The notes under the pieces: model-generated
Database searches by the model: none
What the model was told of the DNA's origin: nothing
The model's input: the letters and a program-made list of their open reading frames with translations, nothing else
In this document: positions 6,005-6,508 of the stretch, one piece after another
How positions within the stretch are numbered: the stretch's first letter is position 1
Layout: each line of letters starts with the position of its first letter
From: Acidobacteriaceae bacterium
GTDB lineage: Bacteria > Acidobacteriota > Terriglobia > Terriglobales > Acidobacteriaceae
Direction: 5' to 3'
Length of the DNA stretch: 6,508 bases
Assembly (NCBI GenBank): GCA_003164255.1
Contig: PLST01000164.1
Span: forward strand, 1,487 to 7,994
Program-made: the position numbers and the translations under genes

Positions 6005-6508
6005 TCAGAAGCTGAAACGAGCACCGATGGTCGGAGCGAGGTTGTTGTCAGATTTGTAGGGGACGCCGGGGCCATGAGGGATGGCGATGGCCAGACCGCC
6101 GCTCACGAAGGAATAGGCAACGCCGGCAAACGCGTCCAGGCGTCTGGTGAAGCGATGGTCCCCATAGAACGACCCCTCGTTGAGCGTGCCCGCGCAGGAA
6201 GCGCGGAAACCTGCTGCGGCCGAACATGCCGGCGGTCTACGGAAGTCATTCTGCCGCTGTTGATACCAGGCCAGAGTGAAGTCGGATTTTTTGCGGTACG
6301 TGTATTTCGCGCCCGTCCACCAGATCTGCACCAGCTTTTCAGAATCCAGATTGTTGTCTTCGACCCCGCTCATAAAATAGCCGCCCTGGTCTGAGGCGCC
6401 CACACCCAACGGGTTTTTGGGGTTGTTCTGCCAGATGTATTCGTAGCCTGCATAAAACTTGACCGGATCCCACGTGTATTTGGCTGTGGCCATGATTGCG
6501 TTGTTGTC
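6005..6508 (-). CDS. Outer-membrane porin, C-terminal part (partial)
   Basis: The last 167 codons of a minus-strand gene whose start lies beyond the right edge. The reading frame stays open through 6508 (beginning DNNAIMATA), so the ATG at 6493 is internal. The protein looks like a Gram-negative porin beta-barrel. It has alternating aromatic/polar strands (TWDPVKFYAGYEYIW, VQIWWTGAKYTYRKKSDFTLAWYQ, LDAFAGVAYSFVSGG), Gly/Asn/Asp-rich loops between them, and a final strand NLAPTIGARFSF ending in Phe. The terminal aromatic residue is the usual signal for BAM-assisted outer-membrane insertion. Porins of this kind form passive channels for small hydrophilic solutes. One loop holds two Cys ten residues apart (visible residues 95 and 105), which could form a disulfide. 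Substrate preference cannot be told. It converges on the methyltransferase gene with 96 bases between. Confidence 0.8.
   Translation of the reverse strand, partial: DNNAIMATAKYTWDPVKFYAGYEYIWQNNPKNPLGVGASDQGGYFMSGVEDNNLDSEKLVQIWWTGAKYTYRKKSDFTLAWYQQRQNDFRRPPACSAAAGFRASCAGTLNEGSFYGDHRFTRRLDAFAGVAYSFVSGGLAIAIPHGPGVPYKSDNNLAPTIGARFSF

Noticed and set aside
1..6508. CRISPR, toxin-antitoxin, phage-defence or mobile element
   Set aside because: No spaced direct repeats, transposase or integrase motifs, terminal inverted repeats, or small toxin-antitoxin pair were found on either strand.

Overview
The window is high-GC DNA from a Gram-negative bacterium. An outer-membrane porin-type barrel that ends in Phe and several secreted or inner-membrane proteins support this. 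The mix of a signal-peptide TPR protein, a Fis-type regulator with a degenerate AAA+ domain, and a GT-C glycosyltransferase followed by a methyltransferase resembles Acidobacteriota. That assignment is an inference from gene style, not a proof. No tRNA, rRNA, CRISPR array, insertion sequence or phage gene was seen.

Layout. (1) Positions 1-171 are the 3' end of metX (homoserine acyltransferase, methionine pathway). (2) A 395-base gap (172-566) holds two GC-rich inverted repeats and a strong sigma70-type promoter (TTGTCA-N18-TATAAT, 397-426). That promoter drives, after a leader of about 130 nt, a 525-residue secreted TPR protein (567-2144) with two tandem copies of a 79-residue module. (3) A convergent intergenic region (2145-2307) carries three hairpins in a row: a perfect 18-bp palindrome at the TPR stop codon, a hairpin that looks like the terminator of the leftward gene, and a textbook terminator of the rightward gene. 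(4) On the minus strand (2308-3243) lies a small NtrC/PspF-like AAA+ regulator with a Fis HTH. It has lost the sigma54-contacting loop and several ATPase residues. (5) Divergent from it is a two-gene rightward unit: a multi-pass GT-C/PMT-like membrane glycosyltransferase (3550-5235) and an overlapping or closely linked class I SAM methyltransferase (5207-5908). (6) A porin C-terminal part (6005-6508, minus strand) runs off the right edge.

Working together: metX is basic metabolism and not obviously tied to the rest. The glycosyltransferase and methyltransferase probably form a transcription unit that modifies a lipid-linked or cell-surface sugar. The divergent regulator shares their intergenic region and could control them, itself, or neither. 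The TPR protein and the porin are envelope proteins in independent units. I see no complete new multi-gene system. The most unusual items are the apparently ATPase-dead, loop-deleted enhancer-binding-protein homologue and the duplicated Cys-containing module in the TPR protein.
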